Source of the DNA: Thalassovita mediterranea
GTDB taxonomy: Bacteria > Pseudomonadota > Alphaproteobacteria > Rhodobacterales > Rhodobacteraceae
DNA: 64,000 bases
Direction of reading: 5' to 3'
NCBI RefSeq assembly: GCF_001458435.1
Contig: NZ_CYSF01000017.1
Coordinates: 124,001-188,000, forward strand
In this document: piece by piece, positions 1-9,065 of the stretch
Layout: each line of letters begins with the position of its first letter
Position numbering within the stretch: the stretch's first letter is position 1
Position numbers and translations under genes: made by a program
The notes under the pieces: model-generated
Database searches by the model: none
What the model saw: only the letters and a program-made list of their open reading frames with translations
Told to the model about the DNA's origin: nothing

Positions 1-1126
1 GATGCGCACCATCCAACTGGAAGATGCCCGCGTCGACAAAGGTGGTCACAAGCACTTCATGTCCAAAGAAATCGCCGAACAGCCCCGTGTGATCGGTGAG
101 GCGGTGCGCCACTACCTCAGCGACGACGGTGCATCGGTCACGCTGCCGGATGATCTGGACTTTACCCAGATTGACCGCATGACCATGGTGGCCTGCGGCA
201 CCGCCTATTACGCCTGTCTGACGGCGAAATACTGGTTTGAACAGCTGGCGCAGATGCCGGTTGAGGTCGATATCGCCTCGGAATTCCGCTACCGTGAACC
301 GCCGATCCCGGCCCGTTCCGTCGCGCTGTTTGTCAGCCAATCCGGCGAAACCGCCGACACGCTGGCCGCGCTGCGCTATTGTGAGGGCAAAGCAGACAAG
401 ATCCTGTCCGTTGTGAACGTCCCCGAAAGCTCCATCGCGCGCGAAAGCGATCTGGCTCTGCCGATTCTGGCAGGCACCGAAATTGGTGTTGCCTCGACCA
501 AGGCGTTCACCTGCCAGCTGACTGTTTTGCTGTTGATGGCGCTAAAGGCCGCCGAGCAACGCGGCACGCTCAGCGCTGAACGGATCGCAGATCTCTTGTC
601 CGGGTTGCGCGCCCTGCCCAGCACGCTGAACGCTGCTTTGGAACAGGAGCCACAGGTCGAAGCGGCTGCGCGCAAACTGGCAGAGGCCAGCGATGTCCTG
701 TTCCTTGGCCGCGGGTTGATGTACCCACTGGCGCTGGAAGGCGCACTGAAACTCAAGGAAATCAGCTACATCCACGCCGAAGCCTACGCGTCCGGCGAAT
801 TGAAACATGGCCCCATTGCACTGATCGACAAAAACCTGCCAGTGGTGGTTCTGGCACCGCGCGACGGCCTGTTTGATAAAACCGTGTCGAACATGCAGGA
901 AGTTATGGCGCGTGCGGGCAAGGTGATGTTGATCAGTGACACCGACGGCGTGGCCGAGGCCGGCGCAGACGCGTGGCAATCGATTGCCATGCCAGCCATT
1001 GACCCCGTACTGGCCCCCATCCTATACGCAGTGCCTGCACAGCAGCTGGCCTATCACACAGCGGTCGCCAAAGGCACCGACGTGGACCAGCCGCGTAACC
1101 TAGCTAAATCGGTGACTGTTGAATGA
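1..1126 (+). CDS. glmS: Glutamine--fructose-6-phosphate aminotransferase, 3' part (partial at window edge)
   Basis: Makes glucosamine-6-phosphate from fructose-6-phosphate and glutamine, the first step toward UDP-GlcNAc for peptidoglycan and lipid A. About 374 C-terminal residues are visible. They hold the two SIS isomerase domains: an ACGTAYYA stretch and SQSGETADT in the first, FLGRGLMYPLALEGALKLKE and ELKHGPIAL in the second. The end, DVDQPRNLAKSVTVE, is the canonical GlmS C-terminus. The N-terminal glutaminase domain with its Cys1 lies before base 1, so the ATG at base 2 is internal and not the start. The stop overlaps the next gene's start in an ATGA, which suggests translational coupling. 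Confidence 0.96.
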   Translation, partial: MRTIQLEDARVDKGGHKHFMSKEIAEQPRVIGEAVRHYLSDDGASVTLPDDLDFTQIDRMTMVACGTAYYACLTAKYWFEQLAQMPVEVDIASEFRYREPPIPARSVALFVSQSGETADTLAALRYCEGKADKILSVVNVPESSIARESDLALPILAGTEIGVASTKAFTCQLTVLLLMALKAAEQRGTLSAERIADLLSGLRALPSTLNAALEQEPQVEAAARKLAEASDVLFLGRGLMYPLALEGALKLKEISYIHAEAYASGELKHGPIALIDKNLPVVVLAPRDGLFDKTVSNMQEVMARAGKVMLISDTDGVAEAGADAWQSIAMPAIDPVLAPILYAVPAQQLAYHTAVAKGTDVDQPRNLAKSVTVE

Positions 1127-1908
1127 CCTATGACGAGGCGCTGGCCGCGCTGAAATCCCATATTGAACCCGGCCGCGCCGAAGGCATGGCGGAGTATCAC
1201 AAGGTGCCGCGCGAATACCTTGGGGTGCCGAACCCTGTGCTGAATGATCTGGCCAAGGAATGGCGCAAAGGTCTGGATGTTGAGGGCCGCGTTGAACTGG
1301 CGCGTGCGCTGTGGGACAGCAACATCTTTGAATGCCGCGTGGTGGCAGCGAAACTGCTGACACAGGCACGTATCAAGGGCGATCAGCTGGTGTGGGATCT
1401 GATCAAATCATGGGTCGCGGACTTCGACAGCTGGGCGATTGCGGATCACGCGATGATGGCTGGTCAGAAACGTGTGGTTGCCGATCCCTCCCGTCTGGAT
1501 GAGGTCGAGGTTTGGACATCCTCCCCCGATCACTGGACCCGTCGTGCCGCGATGGTGATCACGCTACCGTGGACCAAGCAGAACAATCCCAAACCGCAGG
1601 ACCTAGAAGTCCGCGAGCGGGTGCTGACATGGGCCGCAGGTTATGTGAACGATCCCGAATGGTTCATCCAGAAATCCGTCGCTTGGTGGTTGCGTGACCT
1701 CAGCAAACACGACGCCGACCGCGTCATCGCCTTCCTGCGCGAACACGGCAAGATGATGAAGCCTTTTGCCCGCAAAGAGGCGGGCAAGCTGCTGCCCCCC
1801 AAACCCGAAGGCGCCGCCGCCAAACAGCCGCGTCCCGAGTGGGTGGAACAGGGCCCAGAGGAGGACGGGCCAGACGTCACCGACCTGCCGGATGAGCCGC
1901 TGAGCTAA
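1123..1908 (+). CDS. DNA alkylation repair protein, AlkD-like HEAT-repeat glycosylase
   Basis: Predicted 261-residue all-helical protein of the AlkD family, which excises positively charged alkylated bases (3-methyladenine, 7-methylguanine) without base flipping. Visible family features are the helical repeat pattern and the tryptophan/aspartate-rich core (SWVADFDSWAIADHAM near residues 97-112, SPDHWTRRAAMV near 133-144, NDPEWFIQKSVAWWLRDL near 176-193), where AlkD proteins place their catalytic Asp and aromatic residues. The C-terminal 40 residues are proline- and acid-rich and probably disordered. It overlaps glmS by 4 bp and is followed by a hairpin terminator. The family is clear. The exact substrate is inferred. 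Confidence 0.85.
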   Translation: MTYDEALAALKSHIEPGRAEGMAEYHKVPREYLGVPNPVLNDLAKEWRKGLDVEGRVELARALWDSNIFECRVVAAKLLTQARIKGDQLVWDLIKSWVADFDSWAIADHAMMAGQKRVVADPSRLDEVEVWTSSPDHWTRRAAMVITLPWTKQNNPKPQDLEVRERVLTWAAGYVNDPEWFIQKSVAWWLRDLSKHDADRVIAFLREHGKMMKPFARKEAGKLLPPKPEGAAAKQPRPEWVEQGPEEDGPDVTDLPDEPLS

Positions 1909-1920
1909 CCGAGATACAAC

Positions 1921-1952
1921 AAAGCCCCGCCAGATCTGGTGGGGCTTTCGTT
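1921..1952. terminator. Bidirectional intrinsic terminator after the alkD-like gene
   Basis: AAAGCCCC-GCC and GGT-GGGGCTTT arms around an AGATCT loop, ending in a T-rich stretch. It lies between the end of the AlkD-like gene (+) and the end of the minus-strand membrane gene, so it can serve both. Confidence 0.7.
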
Positions 1953-1972
1953 TGTCGCGCCACGTGTCGCGC

Positions 1973-2386
1973 TTAGGTCATCACCATCACATAGCCAACG
2001 CAACTGGCCTTCAGCGTGGTGATCGGCCCCCACAACCGACGTTCGGGCGCAGACGGCGTAATCCAGTTAAAAAACGCCACCACACACTGCGCGCCAAAGG
2101 CGGCCCAGCCAGACCAGCGCGGCCAATCGGGAACCTGCACAGGTCCAAGCGACCCAGACATCCCTGCCGCTGACAGCGCTGCCAGCGCCATGGCTGCAAG
2201 GATAAAGATGGACACAAAGGCCGCCAGTCGACCGGCCAGCGGCAAGGAGCCCTCAACCTGACCACCTTGGGTAATCCGCCCCCACGGCGCGCCGAGGATC
2301 AGCGCAATCTGAAATCCGATCACCAACACGCACAGCATGGCGTAGATCAGAGCGATTGTTTGGGTCCCAAGTAGGGCATCAGGCAT
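1973..2386 (-). CDS. Small integral membrane protein, function unknown
   Basis: 137 residues with about four hydrophobic segments: near residues 8-32 (TIALIYAMLCVLVIGFQIAL), 50-75 (LAGRLAAFVSIFILAAMALAAL), 92-110 (SGWAAFGAQCVVAFFNWI) and the C-terminal 20 residues. A good Shine-Dalgarno (GGAGG, 6 nt before the ATG) supports the start at 2386. The WGPITTLKASCVGYV ending resembles small alphaproteobacterial membrane proteins annotated only as hypothetical, and I do not recognise a functional family. It is a single gene, divergent from the Sel1-repeat gene. Confidence 0.7.
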   Translation of the reverse strand: MPDALLGTQTIALIYAMLCVLVIGFQIALILGAPWGRITQGGQVEGSLPLAGRLAAFVSIFILAAMALAALSAAGMSGSLGPVQVPDWPRWSGWAAFGAQCVVAFFNWITPSAPERRLWGPITTLKASCVGYVMVMT

Positions 2387-2502
2387 GGTCAGCCTCCGGC
2401 GGATGAATGCGATGAAACCCAGTTATTATCGCGACCCAAGCCTTTCAATCCAAGAGAGAAATAAAGGGAGCGATAAACTCGCCCCATCCGTTCGCCACAC
2501 GG

Positions 2503-2531
2503 TTGACACAGCTAATAAACTGCTGTTGTAG
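2503..2531 (+). promoter_or_regulatory. Candidate sigma-70 promoter for the Sel1/Hcp-like gene
   Basis: A consensus TTGACA (2503-2508) is followed after 17 nt by TTGTAG (2526-2531), about 75 bp before the preferred ATG at 2606. The -10 match is weak, so this is a prediction only. Confidence 0.35.
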
Positions 2532-2605
2532 GCGATCAGCCGCACAGTTTTGCAGTGCATCGCCACCTTTCAACAGATTGCCACAACAAGACGAATGAGC
2601 ATTCA

Positions 2606-4105
2606 ATGAAGACATTTCAGATCCACAACCTGATGACGGGTGCCCTTGCCCTCAGCCTGCTTTGGGCTGCGCCGCAATCCAGCCAAGCTGCCACCGACCT
2701 GCCCGACGCGGTGAAAACCCTGCAACAACAATGCGCCGCAGCGGATGGTGCCGCCTGTGCGGAGCTGGGGGATGTGTTCAGCTACAATGAAATCCTGCCG
2801 CAGGACTACCCAACAGCTGCGCAATACTACCTGCAGGGTTGTGATGCGGGCGATGCCTATGGCTGTGCCAAAACCGGCCTGTTTCTGGATGCAGGCTGGG
2901 CCGGCACCTATGATCCGGTCGCGGCACGCCCCTATCTGGACACCGGCTGCACCGGCGGCCTTGGCTGGGCCTGTCAGCGCATTGGTTATTCCTTGGACAA
3001 CTCTGACGATGCACCACGTGATGCGGCGCTGGCGGTAGAATACTACGTCAAAGGCTGCGAGCTGGGCGCTGGCGGCAGCTGCACCAACCTTGGCTGGATG
3101 CACGAAAACGGCAAAGGTACAGAACGCGATTACGGCAAGGCGCTTCAATTTTACGATATCGGCTGCCAATACGGGTCAATGAACGGCTGCACCGCGATTG
3201 GTCTGATGTTCGAAGGTGGACGCGGCGTGGAGCAAGACCACGCGCAGGCCGCGTCGATCTACGCTTACGCCTGTGACCAAAACGACGGACGCGGCTGCAA
3301 ATTCCTCGCCTATATGTACGAACACGGCAAGGGCGTAGAAGAGGATCAGGCACTGGCCACCACGCATTACGGCAAAAGCTGCGATCTGGATTACGCGTTC
3401 AGCTGTTCGGAATACGGGTTCCGCCTACGTCGTGGTGAAGGAGCAGCGCAAGACTTCGCCGCCGCAACAAAGGCCTTCAAGAAGGCCTGCGATTACAACC
3501 AAGGCAGCGCCTGTAACGCGCTTGGCTATGCACATGAAATTGGTCAGGGCGTAGACCAAGATCCAATGAAAGCGACAGGGCTTTATGCCAAAGCCTGTGA
3601 AAAGGGCAGCAATGCGGGCTGCTATAACCTCGGCCTTTCCTACCGCGACGGCAGCGGCATTGAGGCGGACCTGATCAAGGCCCTGAACCTGTTTGAACGG
3701 GTCTGTGACGCAGATGACGCTGATGCCTGCGTAAACGCTGGCTATGCCCACAAATTGGGCAAAGGCGTCGACGTCGATCTGACCAAAGCCCACAGTTATT
3801 ACACCAAAGCCTGCGATTTGGGCGCGCCACAGGGCTGCGATAACCTTGGGCTGATGTTCTACAACGGTGAATTCGTCGACAAGGACTATGCCAAAGCGGC
3901 AGACCTGTTCCACAAGGCCTGTGACGGCCACATCTATGAATCCTGCGGTCATCTGGGCACGATGTACCGCCTCGGCGAAGGGGTTGAACGGGATCGTGAC
4001 GAAGGCACCCGCCTGTTGGAATACGCCTGCGAAAACGGCGCTCAGACCTCTTGTGAGGTCTTGGACGAAAACGGCCTGCGTCTTGGCAAGAAAAAGAAGA
4101 AATAA
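2606..4105 (+). CDS. Exported cysteine-rich Sel1-repeat (Hcp-like) protein
   Basis: About 499 residues: a signal peptide (MKTFQIHNLMTGALALSLLW, cleavage likely after SSQA) followed by about 12 tandem 36-residue Sel1-like helix-turn-helix repeats and a partial thirteenth. Nearly every unit has the form C-x7-C-x2-LG, then G-G-V, then a D-x2-KA motif, then the next C. The two regularly spaced cysteines per repeat are the mark of Helicobacter cysteine-rich protein (Hcp)-type repeats, where they form disulfides across the repeat, which fits a periplasmic location. The end is LGKKKKK. An upstream ATG at 2555 is in frame but would bury the signal peptide, so 2606 is preferred. Such solenoids bind proteins or peptidoglycan in other systems. 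The ligand here is unknown. Confidence 0.85.
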   Translation: MKTFQIHNLMTGALALSLLWAAPQSSQAATDLPDAVKTLQQQCAAADGAACAELGDVFSYNEILPQDYPTAAQYYLQGCDAGDAYGCAKTGLFLDAGWAGTYDPVAARPYLDTGCTGGLGWACQRIGYSLDNSDDAPRDAALAVEYYVKGCELGAGGSCTNLGWMHENGKGTERDYGKALQFYDIGCQYGSMNGCTAIGLMFEGGRGVEQDHAQAASIYAYACDQNDGRGCKFLAYMYEHGKGVEEDQALATTHYGKSCDLDYAFSCSEYGFRLRRGEGAAQDFAAATKAFKKACDYNQGSACNALGYAHEIGQGVDQDPMKATGLYAKACEKGSNAGCYNLGLSYRDGSGIEADLIKALNLFERVCDADDADACVNAGYAHKLGKGVDVDLTKAHSYYTKACDLGAPQGCDNLGLMFYNGEFVDKDYAKAADLFHKACDGHIYESCGHLGTMYRLGEGVERDRDEGTRLLEYACENGAQTSCEVLDENGLRLGKKKKK

Positions 4106-4110
4106 GCAAA

Positions 4111-4146
4111 AAGTGCAGGGCAATCATCGCATTGCCCTGCCTGCCC
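4111..4146. terminator. Terminator hairpin between convergent genes
   Basis: A perfect 10-bp stem, GCAGGGCAAT (4115-4124) with ATTGCCCTGC (4131-4140). Read on the minus strand it is followed by CACTTTTTG, so it looks like the terminator of the minus-strand VOC gene's neighbourhood. On the plus strand there is no T tract. Confidence 0.55.
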
Positions 4147-4152
4147 CTGCGA

Positions 4153-4893
4153 TCAGGTCAGGGTGATCCCAAGGTCAGGAATATCCTCACCCGGTGCCGC
4201 CCCCGTCACCTGCAAACCGCCATAGCCCGCGTCATCCGCAACCCTGCCAGCAACCTGTCCGTCCGCGCGATGTTGTAGCTCCAACACGGTTTCACGGCGT
4301 TGATAGGTCCAGGGACGATTTTCGATCGCGTTCAAATCCGCAGACGGGGGCGTATGGTCAGGGCTGCCATAGAAATAGAGGGTGAAACCATAAGGCGCCA
4401 CCGGCTGCACCGAATAGGGCCGTAGCCCCAGCGCCAGAACCTGCGGCTCCAACGTCGCGATATCGGCACAGCGTAGCGTAATCAGCGACAAATGGGCGCC
4501 ACCACCCAATCCTTCACCCACAGCATGATCAGCAGGTCGTTCGCCCTGAAACCAGTGATCAATCAGCTCTATCGCAAATCCTTCGGGATCAGCAAAATGC
4601 GCCAAATACCCCACATCGCGAAACTGCCGCGGGTCAGAGACGGCGATGCCTTGCTCGCGCAGCTGGCGCACTGCCAGTTCGATATCAGGCACGGACAGCG
4701 CGATTTTCCAGTAGGTGTCACTGGGGTGTGGATCATAGGCCGTCGCAGCTTGTTCAAATTGCAGCCCACATTCGGCCCCGCCATAGCCAACGCGCCCATC
4801 GGGCAAACGGTGCATCCCCAGAACATCGCAATAAAACTGTCGCTGAGCGTCGATATCATTCACACGCAGCGTGAGTGTGTCCAGCCTAAGCAT
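4153..4893 (-). CDS. Two-domain VOC (glyoxalase/extradiol dioxygenase-like) protein
   Basis: 246 residues with two vicinal-oxygen-chelate modules. The first (residues about 1-115) begins LRLDTLTLRVNDIDAQRQFY-CDVLGM and includes FADPEGFAIELIDHW with the usual Asp-Pro-x-Gly and Glu metal-site region. The second (about 130-220) begins HLSLITLRCADI. The paired arrangement resembles CatE-type two-domain enzymes, but the second half is divergent and substrate cannot be assigned. A strong AAAGGAG 6 nt upstream fixes the ATG at 4893. It stands alone, convergent with the Sel1 gene and followed upstream by a lipoprotein gene on the same strand. Confidence 0.75.
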   Translation of the reverse strand: MLRLDTLTLRVNDIDAQRQFYCDVLGMHRLPDGRVGYGGAECGLQFEQAATAYDPHPSDTYWKIALSVPDIELAVRQLREQGIAVSDPRQFRDVGYLAHFADPEGFAIELIDHWFQGERPADHAVGEGLGGGAHLSLITLRCADIATLEPQVLALGLRPYSVQPVAPYGFTLYFYGSPDHTPPSADLNAIENRPWTYQRRETVLELQHRADGQVAGRVADDAGYGGLQVTGAAPGEDIPDLGITLT

Positions 4894-4940
4894 CGCGCTC
4901 CTTTATTAAATAACGTGGGTGCCAGATCGGGTGGGCGCAG

Positions 4941-5417
4941 TTATTGCACGAAAACCTCAACCTCTGCCAAAGCGGTCAGCGGCACGTCGAGCAACCGCAT
5001 CGCGCCCAGTGACAGCGAACTGCCACCCGACGACGCGCCTGCGCGCGGGATCAGGTCCACCTTTACCTCGCGCCCGGTCTTAGGGTAGCGCACTTTGCCT
5101 TTTTGTGGGGCTGAAACCAACGGCGTTTCGATCCAGAACCCCTGCCGCGTTGCATCCCCAAGAGAGGCGACCGTCGTGCCTAGCAATCCGCTTGCCGATG
5201 CTGTTGGGCGCGTATCCTGAACAGTCGTCTGTGACCCCGCATCCGGCAATGCCGCCACTTCGACCGAGGCGCTGGATGGCAAACGGTTCGCCGTTGCCTG
5301 CTGCCCGCCGGAGGCATCACGAAGCCAGGGCCGATCCGTCAGGTTAGATAAGGCTGGCACCTGATCACAGGCAGCAACAGACAGGGCGACGAAAGTAAGC
5401 GGTAAAATCTTGTTCAT
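4941..5417 (-). CDS. Small lipoprotein, function unknown
   Basis: 158 residues. The N-terminus MNKILPLTFVALSVAAC-D is a classic lipoprotein signal with a VAAC lipobox, so the mature protein should begin at Cys17 and be membrane anchored. The middle is rich in Ala, Ser and Thr and likely disordered. The C-terminal half (GFWIETPLVSAPQKGKVRY, then KVDLIPRAG and SLGAMRLLDVPLTALAEVEV) looks folded. It is divergent from moaA with 114 bp between the starts. I recall similar roseobacter lipoproteins with misleading enzyme names, so I assign no function. Confidence 0.7.
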   Translation of the reverse strand: MNKILPLTFVALSVAACDQVPALSNLTDRPWLRDASGGQQATANRLPSSASVEVAALPDAGSQTTVQDTRPTASASGLLGTTVASLGDATRQGFWIETPLVSAPQKGKVRYPKTGREVKVDLIPRAGASSGGSSLSLGAMRLLDVPLTALAEVEVFVQ

Positions 5418-5531
5418 ATCGACAGCCTAGGATCAAAACCGCGTACAGGCAACCAGCCCGCAATTCTCGGCTGTTTTGCGCCGTTCATTCTAACCCTTGT
5501 CGCGCCCCCTACTGCGACATAGGTTTAGCGC

Positions 5532-6551
5532 ATGACACACGCCACGTTGCCCCCCCTGATCGATCCCTTTGCACGAGCGATCACCTACCTGCGGATTTCG
5601 GTCACGGATCGCTGCGATTTCCGCTGCGTTTACTGCATGTCCGAAGACATGAAGTTCCTACCCAAAAAGGACCTTCTGACGCTGGAGGAGCTGGATCGCA
5701 TGTGCAGCGCCTTCATCAACATGGGGGTGGAAAAGCTGCGCATCACGGGCGGCGAACCTCTGGTGCGTCGTGGCATTATGACGTTTTTCAATTCCATGTC
5801 GCGCCATCTGGAAAGCGGCGCGCTCAAAGAGCTGACGCTGACCACCAACGGGTCGCAACTGGCGAAATACGCGGATGACCTCTATGCGGCGGGTGTGCGA
5901 CGGGTGAACATCTCACTCGATACGCTGGATGATCAGAAATTTGCCGACATCACGCGCTGGGGGCGCCTGAAACAGGTGCTGAACGGTATTGATGCCGCCC
6001 AACGCGCTGGACTGCGGGTCAAGATCAACGCGGTCGCGCTGAAAGGCTTCAACGATGTGGAACTGTTCGACATCGTCGAATGGTGTGCTAGCCGCGATAT
6101 GGACCTGACCTTTATCGAGGTGATGCCGATGGGCGACATCGGCAATGAGGACCGGCTGGACCAATATTGGCCGCTGACCGATCTGCGTGATCAACTGGCG
6201 ACGCGCTATCAACTGACCGATCTGGCCGAACGATCCGGCGGGCCGGCGCGTTATGTGCGGCTAGAGGAAAGCGGGCAGAAAATCGGCTTCATCACCCCGA
6301 TGACCCATAATTTCTGCGAAAGCTGCAACCGTGTACGCCTGACCTGCACTGGGGAAATATACACCTGTCTGGGCCAAGAGGGCTGGCAGGATCTGCGCCC
6401 ACCGCTGCGCAATCATCCCGATGATGACGCGCCGCTGCATGACGCAATCCGCGCAGCGATCGGGCTAAAACCCAAAGGGCACGATTTCGACTACTCCCGT
6501 CAGGATGTGGCTGGTAAAATGTCCCGGCACATGAGTCACACAGGCGGCTAA
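5532..6551 (+). CDS. moaA: GTP 3',8-cyclase MoaA
   Basis: Radical-SAM enzyme that converts GTP to 3',8-cyclo-7,8-dihydro-GTP, the first step of molybdopterin synthesis. 339 residues, the normal length. The N-terminal cluster motif C28-x3-C32-x2-C35 is present in [10 protein letters not shown], a GGEP SAM-binding motif follows ([11 protein letters not shown]), and the C-terminal cluster is C262-x2-C265-x13-C279 in [20 protein letters not shown]. The protein ends in Gly-Gly, the conserved MoaA tail needed for catalysis. It is 9 bp upstream of waaA on the same strand, so the two are probably cotranscribed although functionally unrelated. Confidence 0.97.
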   Translation: MTHATLPPLIDPFARAITYLRISVTDRCDFRCVYCMSEDMKFLPKKDLLTLEELDRMCSAFINMGVEKLRITGGEPLVRRGIMTFFNSMSRHLESGALKELTLTTNGSQLAKYADDLYAAGVRRVNISLDTLDDQKFADITRWGRLKQVLNGIDAAQRAGLRVKINAVALKGFNDVELFDIVEWCASRDMDLTFIEVMPMGDIGNEDRLDQYWPLTDLRDQLATRYQLTDLAERSGGPARYVRLEESGQKIGFITPMTHNFCESCNRVRLTCTGEIYTCLGQEGWQDLRPPLRNHPDDDAPLHDAIRAAIGLKPKGHDFDYSRQDVAGKMSRHMSHTGG

Positions 6552-6560
6552 GGACGCTTT

Positions 6561-7862
6561 ATGCCTTCACACATCATCGCGCCGCAACCGCGGCCGACCC
6601 TGACCTATCAGCTCTATCGTGGGCTGGCCGCTGCACTTGTGCCTCTGGCCTATCGCAAGATCGCGCGCAAACTGGACGAGGCTGGGTTTTCTGCCGACCG
6701 TCAACGGGAACGGATGGGCTATGCCAGCCTGCCCCGCCCTGACGGGCAACTGGTCTGGTGCCACGCCGCTTCGGTGGGGGAAAGCCTATCCGCCCTGACG
6801 CTGATCCACGCGATGGGCGAACGCCACCCTGAGATGCAGTTTTTGCTGACGTCCGGCACAGCAACATCCGCGCAGATTGTAGCAACCCGCCTGCCACCAC
6901 GCTGCCTGCACCAATTTGCGCCGCTGGACAGCGGCGGCGCCATGCGTCGTTTCCTAAATCACTGGCAACCTGATCTGGCCTGTTTCGTTGAAAGCGAACT
7001 GTGGCCGCAAATGGTCATGCGCACCGCTGCCATGTGCCCCGTCACCCTGTTGAATGCGCGCATATCCAAAGGATCGCTGCGCAATTGGGCGCGGTTTGGC
7101 AAAACGGCGCAGCAGCTTTTGGATCGGTTCTCTTTGATCCGCACACAGGATCAGGCAACACTGGACGGCATCCTATCGCTGGGCGCGCGGGCGGAACGCT
7201 GCGCGCGTGGGCAGAACCTGAAGTCGGCAGCAGGACCATTGCCAGTGCCGCTGGACACTTTAGAACAGCTGAACCGCCAGATCGGCAACCGACCTGTCTG
7301 GATCGCCGCCTCGACCCATCCCGGTGAAGAAGGCCCCGCCCTAGAGGCCCACCGCCGCCTGTTGGAACAAACGCCGGATCTGTTGCTGGTGCTGGTGCCC
7401 CGCCATCCCGAACGCGCGGACGGCATCGAACAGATGATCACCAATGCGGGCCTTAGCCATAGCCGTCGCAGTCGCGGTGAACCGCCGCGTGGTCAGGTCT
7501 ATCTGGCTGACACGCTGGGCGAGATGGGGCTGTTTTACAACCTGTCGCCGCTGGTCTTTCTTGGCGGATCATTGACCCCGGTCGGTGGCCACAACCCCTA
7601 TGAACCGGCCCATGCAGGCGCAGTGGTCATTCATGGCCCCCTATATGCAAACTTTGCCGAGGATTACCCAGCCCTGCAGCAGGCAGGTGGCGCAGTCGAA
7701 GTGCAGGATCGTGCTGCTCTGGCACAGGCGGTGCAGTCTTTGCTGGACGCCCCCGAACAACAGCAGCGCCACAGCGCAGCCGCCCGCCAGTTTGCCCTAG
7801 ATCAGATGCAGGGGCTGGATCAGATGATATCTGAGCTTTCGGCGCTGTTGAAACCGCGATAA
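6561..7862 (+). CDS. waaA: 3-deoxy-D-manno-octulosonic acid (Kdo) transferase
   Basis: Transfers Kdo from CMP-Kdo to lipid IV-A at the inner face of the cytoplasmic membrane. 433 residues, the usual GT30 length. The N-terminal hydrophobic region (YQLYRGLAAALVPLAYRKIA) fits the membrane anchor. Family signatures include WCHAASVGESLSALTL near residue 70, LNARISKGSLRNW, AASTHPGEEGPALEAHR and the C-terminal FLGGSLTPVGGHNPYEPAHA nucleotide-binding segment. An AAGGACG Shine-Dalgarno precedes the ATG. It is followed after 49 bp by an LPS-core glycosyltransferase, forming an LPS pair. Confidence 0.95.
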   Translation: MPSHIIAPQPRPTLTYQLYRGLAAALVPLAYRKIARKLDEAGFSADRQRERMGYASLPRPDGQLVWCHAASVGESLSALTLIHAMGERHPEMQFLLTSGTATSAQIVATRLPPRCLHQFAPLDSGGAMRRFLNHWQPDLACFVESELWPQMVMRTAAMCPVTLLNARISKGSLRNWARFGKTAQQLLDRFSLIRTQDQATLDGILSLGARAERCARGQNLKSAAGPLPVPLDTLEQLNRQIGNRPVWIAASTHPGEEGPALEAHRRLLEQTPDLLLVLVPRHPERADGIEQMITNAGLSHSRRSRGEPPRGQVYLADTLGEMGLFYNLSPLVFLGGSLTPVGGHNPYEPAHAGAVVIHGPLYANFAEDYPALQQAGGAVEVQDRAALAQAVQSLLDAPEQQQRHSAAARQFALDQMQGLDQMISELSALLKPR

Positions 7863-7911
7863 GACCCATATACGCGCTGCACGACAGCGCAGTTTTTTGG
7901 ATGTGATACCG

Positions 7912-8964
7912 ATGCCGAACACTGCCGATCTCGACGTGATTGCCCCCAATTTCAAAAAGCGGCTGTCCGGTGTGACGTCGACCGTGATGCGGTTGGTGCC
8001 ATTGCAAGCGCAACAGATCGCCATTGCCGCCACAGGTCCAGTGATGCCCGATCATGTGCCGCATGTGCCGCTGGCGTCGCTGCTGACGATGTCGCGGCGC
8101 GGTCCCTCTGGCGCGCGGGTCTGGCATGCACGACGCAATGTCGAAATGCTGGGCGGACTGGTGTTGAAGCACATCCTGCGCAAGGATCTGAAACTGTTGT
8201 TCACCTCTGCCTCGCAACGTCACCATACTGGCCTGACCAAATGGTTGATCCGACAGATGGATGCGGTGGTTGCCACCTCGGCCAAAACTGCGGCTTATCT
8301 GGAACGTCCTGCCACGGTTGTACACCATGGGATCGACATCGAACAGTTCAGCCCCAGCACCGATAAGACCGCCCTGCGCGCCGAACTGGGCCTGCCTGAA
8401 AACGGCACCCTGATTGGCTGCTATGGCCGCATTCGCGCGCAAAAGGGCACCGATGTTTTTGTCGATGCAATGATCGCCACCCTGCCCGATCACCCAGACG
8501 CCTACGGTCTGGTCATGGGCCGTGCCACCGATCAACACAAAGAGTTTGAGCAAGGCCTGAAAGACAAAGTTGCCGCCGCTGGCCTCAGCGACCGCATTCT
8601 GTTTCTGCCAGAGGTCCCAGTCTGGGAGGTGGCGAAATACTATCAGGTGCTCGACCTTTATATTGCACCGCAACGCTGGGAGGGTTTTGGCCTGACCCCG
8701 CTGGAGGCCATGGCCTGCGGCGCGCCCTGCATCGCCACCCGCGTCGGTGCGTTTGAAGAGCTGATCGCCGATGGCCAAACCGGCACCCTGATCAACGCGG
8801 GCGAGGTCGCAGAAATGATCGACGCCACCCGTGCCCTGTTAAGCGATCCTGCGAAACTAAGCGCTTGGTCCCAGAACGCCCGCCAGCACATCACAGACCA
8901 TTTCCAGCTTAGCCAAGAAGCCAACACGCTGATCGGCATCTATCGGGATCTGCTAAACAGCTAA
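7912..8964 (+). CDS. lpcC: GT4 glycosyltransferase, LPS core mannosyltransferase-like (LpcC type)
   Basis: 350 residues from the ATG at 7912. In-frame TTG (7897) and GTG (7903) codons also exist but lack a better ribosome site. The N-terminus (DLDVIAPNFKKRLSGVTSTV) is close to what I recall of Rhizobium LpcC, which adds mannose to the Kdo-linked inner core. The GT-B fold is indicated by YGRIRAQKGTDVFVDAM and the nucleotide-sugar motif EGFGLTPLEAMACGAP-CIAT (E-x7-E type) near residue 260. Its place right after waaA supports an inner-core role. The sugar specificity is inferred from the resemblance only. Confidence 0.8.
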   Translation: MPNTADLDVIAPNFKKRLSGVTSTVMRLVPLQAQQIAIAATGPVMPDHVPHVPLASLLTMSRRGPSGARVWHARRNVEMLGGLVLKHILRKDLKLLFTSASQRHHTGLTKWLIRQMDAVVATSAKTAAYLERPATVVHHGIDIEQFSPSTDKTALRAELGLPENGTLIGCYGRIRAQKGTDVFVDAMIATLPDHPDAYGLVMGRATDQHKEFEQGLKDKVAAAGLSDRILFLPEVPVWEVAKYYQVLDLYIAPQRWEGFGLTPLEAMACGAPCIATRVGAFEELIADGQTGTLINAGEVAEMIDATRALLSDPAKLSAWSQNARQHITDHFQLSQEANTLIGIYRDLLNS

Positions 8965-9009
8965 ACCGGCCGCGTTGTAACACGCCGACCGATCCCCCGC
9001 CGCCAAAGT

Positions 9010-9045
9010 AAAAGCCGGACAGGTTTCCCTGCCCGGCTTTCTTAT
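9010..9045. terminator. Intrinsic terminator between convergent genes
   Basis: AAAGCCGGACAG pairs with CTGCCCGGCTTT (one mismatch), followed by CTTATT. It lies between the lpcC-like gene (+) and the first M20 gene (-) and can act on both. Confidence 0.7.
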
Positions 9046-9065
9046 TGTCCAACTATGCCAGCGCC

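Noticed and set aside
2011-2265. Small ORFs in other frames over the 2 kb membrane gene
   Set aside because: No ribosome site, Arg/Trp-rich shadow text. The minus-strand ORF with four spans is the better gene.
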